Below, piece by piece: positions 61,985-64,000 of a DNA stretch of 64,000 bases (the stretch's first letter is position 1; the number at the start of each line of letters is the position of its first letter). The stretch is from Variovorax sp. Root411 (GTDB taxonomy: Bacteria; Pseudomonadota; Gammaproteobacteria; Burkholderiales; Burkholderiaceae_C): NCBI RefSeq assembly GCF_001425205.1, contig NZ_LMDW01000001.1, positions 1,117,928 through 1,181,927 of the forward strand, in the 5' to 3' direction. Position numbers and translations under genes: made by a program. Below the pieces are notes generated by a model. That model was not told the DNA's origin. It did not search any database and was given only the letters and a program-made list of their open reading frames with translations.

Positions 61985-63424
61985 ATGAAGATCAAAAAAC
62001 TACCCAGGCGCCAATTCTTGCAGGGCACAGCAGCCGTGCTGGCTACTCCCGCGCTGTTGCTGTCGCAAAGGAAGGCCGGCGCTGCCACTCCATCGCGGGC
62101 TCTTTCCGCGCGCCAGCTTCCACTGCGTGGAGACTATCTGCTCGAGGGGGGCTATGTCATCTCGATGGACGAGCAAATAGGGGATATTGCAGAAGGTAAT
62201 GTTCACGTGCGAAACGGGAAGATTCTCGCGGTCGGCAAATCGCTCAAGGTCCCAGCAGGAGTTGAGCGCATCAATGCCCGCGGCGCGATCGTGCTTCCCG
62301 GCCTAGTTGAAACGCACTGGCACATGTGGAATACGCTCTTGCGAAGCATGGCAGGCCGGACAAAGGAAAAAGGCTACTTCCCGCTTTCGGAAGTGTTGGG
62401 AAAAGCATTTCTGCCGAGCGACATGCACGTCGGCGTGACCTTGGCGGCGAGCGAAGCGCTGCATTCAGGAATCACGACGGTCCACGACTGGTGTCACAAC
62501 ACCCTCACGCCCGCGCACGTCGACAGTGACATTGAGGCGCTACGCCGCTCGGGCATCCGTGCGCGCTTCAGCTACGGTTATCCACAAGGACTTCCCCGAG
62601 ACCAAGCCATCAATCTTGATGACCTTCGGCGAGTAAAGGGCGAACACTTTTCCGGCGCATCCGATGGACTGTTGACTCTCGGGTACGCGGCGCGCGGAAC
62701 ACGCTATCCAGGTGCCTACAGAAAGGAATGGGAGTTTGCGAGAGAGATGGGACTTCCAATTTCGGTCCATGCAAATATCGCGCGCGCCTTCGGCAACGTT
62801 GATGAGATCGAAGTTCTTGCCCGGGATGGCTTTCTAGACCAGAACCTGCAGGTTATTCACGCGCTGACAGCGCCTCCTGCAGCCATCGAAGCGTTGGCGA
62901 AGGCGGGGGCGTCCGTGAGTCTGAGTCCTCACACCGAGATGCGAATGGGCTTCGGTCTTCCTCAAACTGGCAATTTCCTCGCTGCGGGAGTGCGCGTGAC
63001 GCTTTCTGTCGACACCACGGCCCTTTCAGGAAACGCGGACATGTTCACGGTCATGAAGGCCATAGAAAATGTGGAGAACGCGCAAGCAGAAAATGAATTC
63101 AAGCTGGACTCACGACGCGTCCTGCAAATGGCCACGATCGATGGTGCACGAGGGTTGGGCCTTGGCGATCGCATCGGTTCTTTAACTCCTGGCAAGCAAG
63201 CTGACCTAATCGTCATCCGAACGGATGAAATAAACATGGCTCCGCTCACAGATGCGGCAGAACTTGTTGTGCACGCCGCGAATCCATCGAACGTGGAAGT
63301 GGTCATGGTCGATGGAAGAGTGCTGAAGCGAGGCGGTCGGCTTAGCTTAGTTGACACTGCTGCCCTTGCAAAGGATGCTGCGGCGTCGCTGCGAGGTGTA
63401 AAGCAGCGAGCGAATTGGGGTTGA
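61985..63424 (+). CDS. Amidohydrolase with twin-arginine signal (AtzB/TrzA/SsnA-like)
   Basis: 479 residues from MKIKKLPRRQFLQGTAA, whose RRQFLQG is a twin-arginine export motif. The metal-dependent hydrolase barrel has ETHWHMWNTLL (H-x-H), HANIARAFG (histidine after the fifth strand), HALTAPP and SVDTTALSG (catalytic Asp), with the C-terminal PGKQADLIVI. It should deaminate or dechlorinate a cyclic compound, unusually in the periplasm. Sampled stretches have only about 50% GC against about 65-70% for neighbours, and codon use differs, pointing to separate acquisition. Confidence 0.88.
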   Translation: MKIKKLPRRQFLQGTAAVLATPALLLSQRKAGAATPSRALSARQLPLRGDYLLEGGYVISMDEQIGDIAEGNVHVRNGKILAVGKSLKVPAGVERINARGAIVLPGLVETHWHMWNTLLRSMAGRTKEKGYFPLSEVLGKAFLPSDMHVGVTLAASEALHSGITTVHDWCHNTLTPAHVDSDIEALRRSGIRARFSYGYPQGLPRDQAINLDDLRRVKGEHFSGASDGLLTLGYAARGTRYPGAYRKEWEFAREMGLPISVHANIARAFGNVDEIEVLARDGFLDQNLQVIHALTAPPAAIEALAKAGASVSLSPHTEMRMGFGLPQTGNFLAAGVRVTLSVDTTALSGNADMFTVMKAIENVENAQAENEFKLDSRRVLQMATIDGARGLGLGDRIGSLTPGKQADLIVIRTDEINMAPLTDAAELVVHAANPSNVEVVMVDGRVLKRGGRLSLVDTAALAKDAAASLRGVKQRANWG

Positions 63425-63458
63425 CGAGGTCTCTATAAGACCACCGAGGGGTTGAGCC

Positions 63459-63762
63459 TAGCTGTCGCACAGCTTCATGTGGACCACTTGCAGCTTGCGG
63501 TACAGGCTTGCAAATGACAAGCGATTCTTCGCTCCAATCAAACTAGAAGGCTTCACTCAACTCGAAGGCCAGCGGTACGAAGGCGCGGCCAAGAGCCGCA
63601 CCTTCTTGCTGGTGCGCGCCAGCCACGCACGAAGCCGGTCAGGCGCGAGTAGCTGCCCATGTACCCTTGCGAGCGAATCTGCTCAAAAAACGCCTTGGCG
63701 GTGCGCCGCTCTTTCTTGTGCCGATGCGCATCGGCCAACAGCGCCTGCGTGATGGTCTCAAC
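63459..63762 (-). pseudogene. IS21-family istA transposase remnant
   Basis: Read on the minus strand, pieces in different frames match IstA: RRTAKAFFEQIRSQGYMGSY..TGFVRGWR, then after a frameshift AFVPLAFELSEAF, an in-frame TAG where Gln is expected before FDWSE, and finally YRKLQVVHMKLC in a third frame. At least two frameshifts and a stop make it inactive. Its upstream part is cut off by the IS66 end at 63763. Confidence 0.75.
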
Positions 63763-64000
63763 GTAAGCAGTCAATAAATCACGCCGTTGCGCGCCGTGTC
63801 GGAATCGGCGTGCGCTGGGCGTTCTACAGCCCGCCGAGTTCGATGTTCCAGGGCAACAGCGCCTCGTAGTCGTCGACGGTCTGCGCCAGCGGCAGCTTCT
63901 TTGACGCGCGACGAGGTAGCGGCAGGGCTCGATGTCGTTGGCGCAGGGGGCTGACAACGAGTACGCCATGATCGACTCGACCATCGTTCGGGCATCCGGA
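63763..64000 (-). mobile_element. IS66-family element end with tnpC C-terminus (frameshifted)
   Basis: GTAAGCAGTCAATAAATCAC at 63763 has the GTAAG.. start of IS66 terminal repeats. On the minus strand the tnpC C-terminus ends at the stop codon 63824-63826 with KKLPLAQTVDDYEALLPWN; the preceding NDIEPCRYL is in another frame, so a frameshift lies near 63905. The element continues beyond the window. It is inserted in the istA remnant. Confidence 0.7.

Larger units (their letters stand above)
50076..64000. mobile_element. Putative genomic island integrated at tRNA-Pro
   Basis: The elements are a tRNA with intact 3' end, a P4-type integrase right behind it, an AlpA-like factor, transposon remnants at both ends and catabolic cargo with an own regulator. 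The right end is not in the window: I found no second copy of the tRNA 3' end downstream. The catabolic operon could also be older chromosomal DNA next to a small integrase remnant. Confidence 0.55.

Overview
The window is a high-GC chromosomal segment of a Burkholderiales bacterium. The family is most probably Comamonadaceae and the closest genus Variovorax. This rests on the thrS-infC-rpmI-rplT-pheS-pheT-ihfA-merR order, the many Bug-type solute receptors, the Ala/Lys/Pro-rich SWIB protein and the overall gene style; no database search was possible. About 64 protein genes, one tRNA, one FMN riboswitch and several regulatory RNA structures can be supported.

Layout. 1-408 is the end of a branched-chain amino-acid type ABC permease. 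466-7530 is a minus-strand block: a YXWGXW-repeat protein, an AttH-like lipocalin protein, a cysteine-synthase-like enzyme, a large FtsX permease, and a sigma factor/YCII pair. 7675-11702 is a GntR-controlled module: PhyH dioxygenase and SAF-domain oxidoreductase on one side, a threonine dehydratase-like enzyme on the other, with a perfect palindrome between. 11704-13364 holds miaA coupled to an ABC ATPase that probably serves the distant FtsX permease. 13409-17674 is an AraC regulator divergent from cytochrome c and a two-subunit molybdenum hydroxylase. 17725-28598 is housekeeping: mutL, dedA, amiC-tsaE, queG, arsC-like, GST, riboswitch-controlled ribH and a YcaQ-like glycosylase gene. 28899-38127 is a long minus-strand catabolic and uptake cluster (TetR, Bug receptor, ABC transporter, enolase-superfamily enzyme, Gfo/Idh oxidoreductase, DUF993 protein, TIM-barrel isomerase) of unknown substrate. 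38265-41777 carries the SWIB protein, an EamA exporter, a gamma-glutamylcyclotransferase-like protein and isocitrate lyase. 41949-50049 is the translation operon, preceded by a Phe/Thr-rich leader peptide and an attenuator.

From the tRNA-Pro(GGG) at 50076 the sequence becomes accessory: a P4-type integrase, an AlpA-like regulator, a broken Tn3-family transposase, then a GntR regulator divergent from a meta-cleavage operon (MhpB-like dioxygenase, MhpA-like hydroxylase, FAH hydrolase, three Bug receptors, FMN reductase). An amidohydrolase of clearly lower GC follows, and the window ends in an IS66 end nested in a decayed IS21 istA. This looks like a genomic island that runs past the window.

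The least explained observations are a pair of inverted stem-loop elements at 28651-28875 that share a 42-nt loop (41/42 identical) on unrelated but self-complementary stems, the attenuator ahead of thrS, a recurrent -10-like hexamer placed 6-8 nt before start codons without a ribosome binding site (probable leaderless genes), and the DUF993 catabolic cluster.
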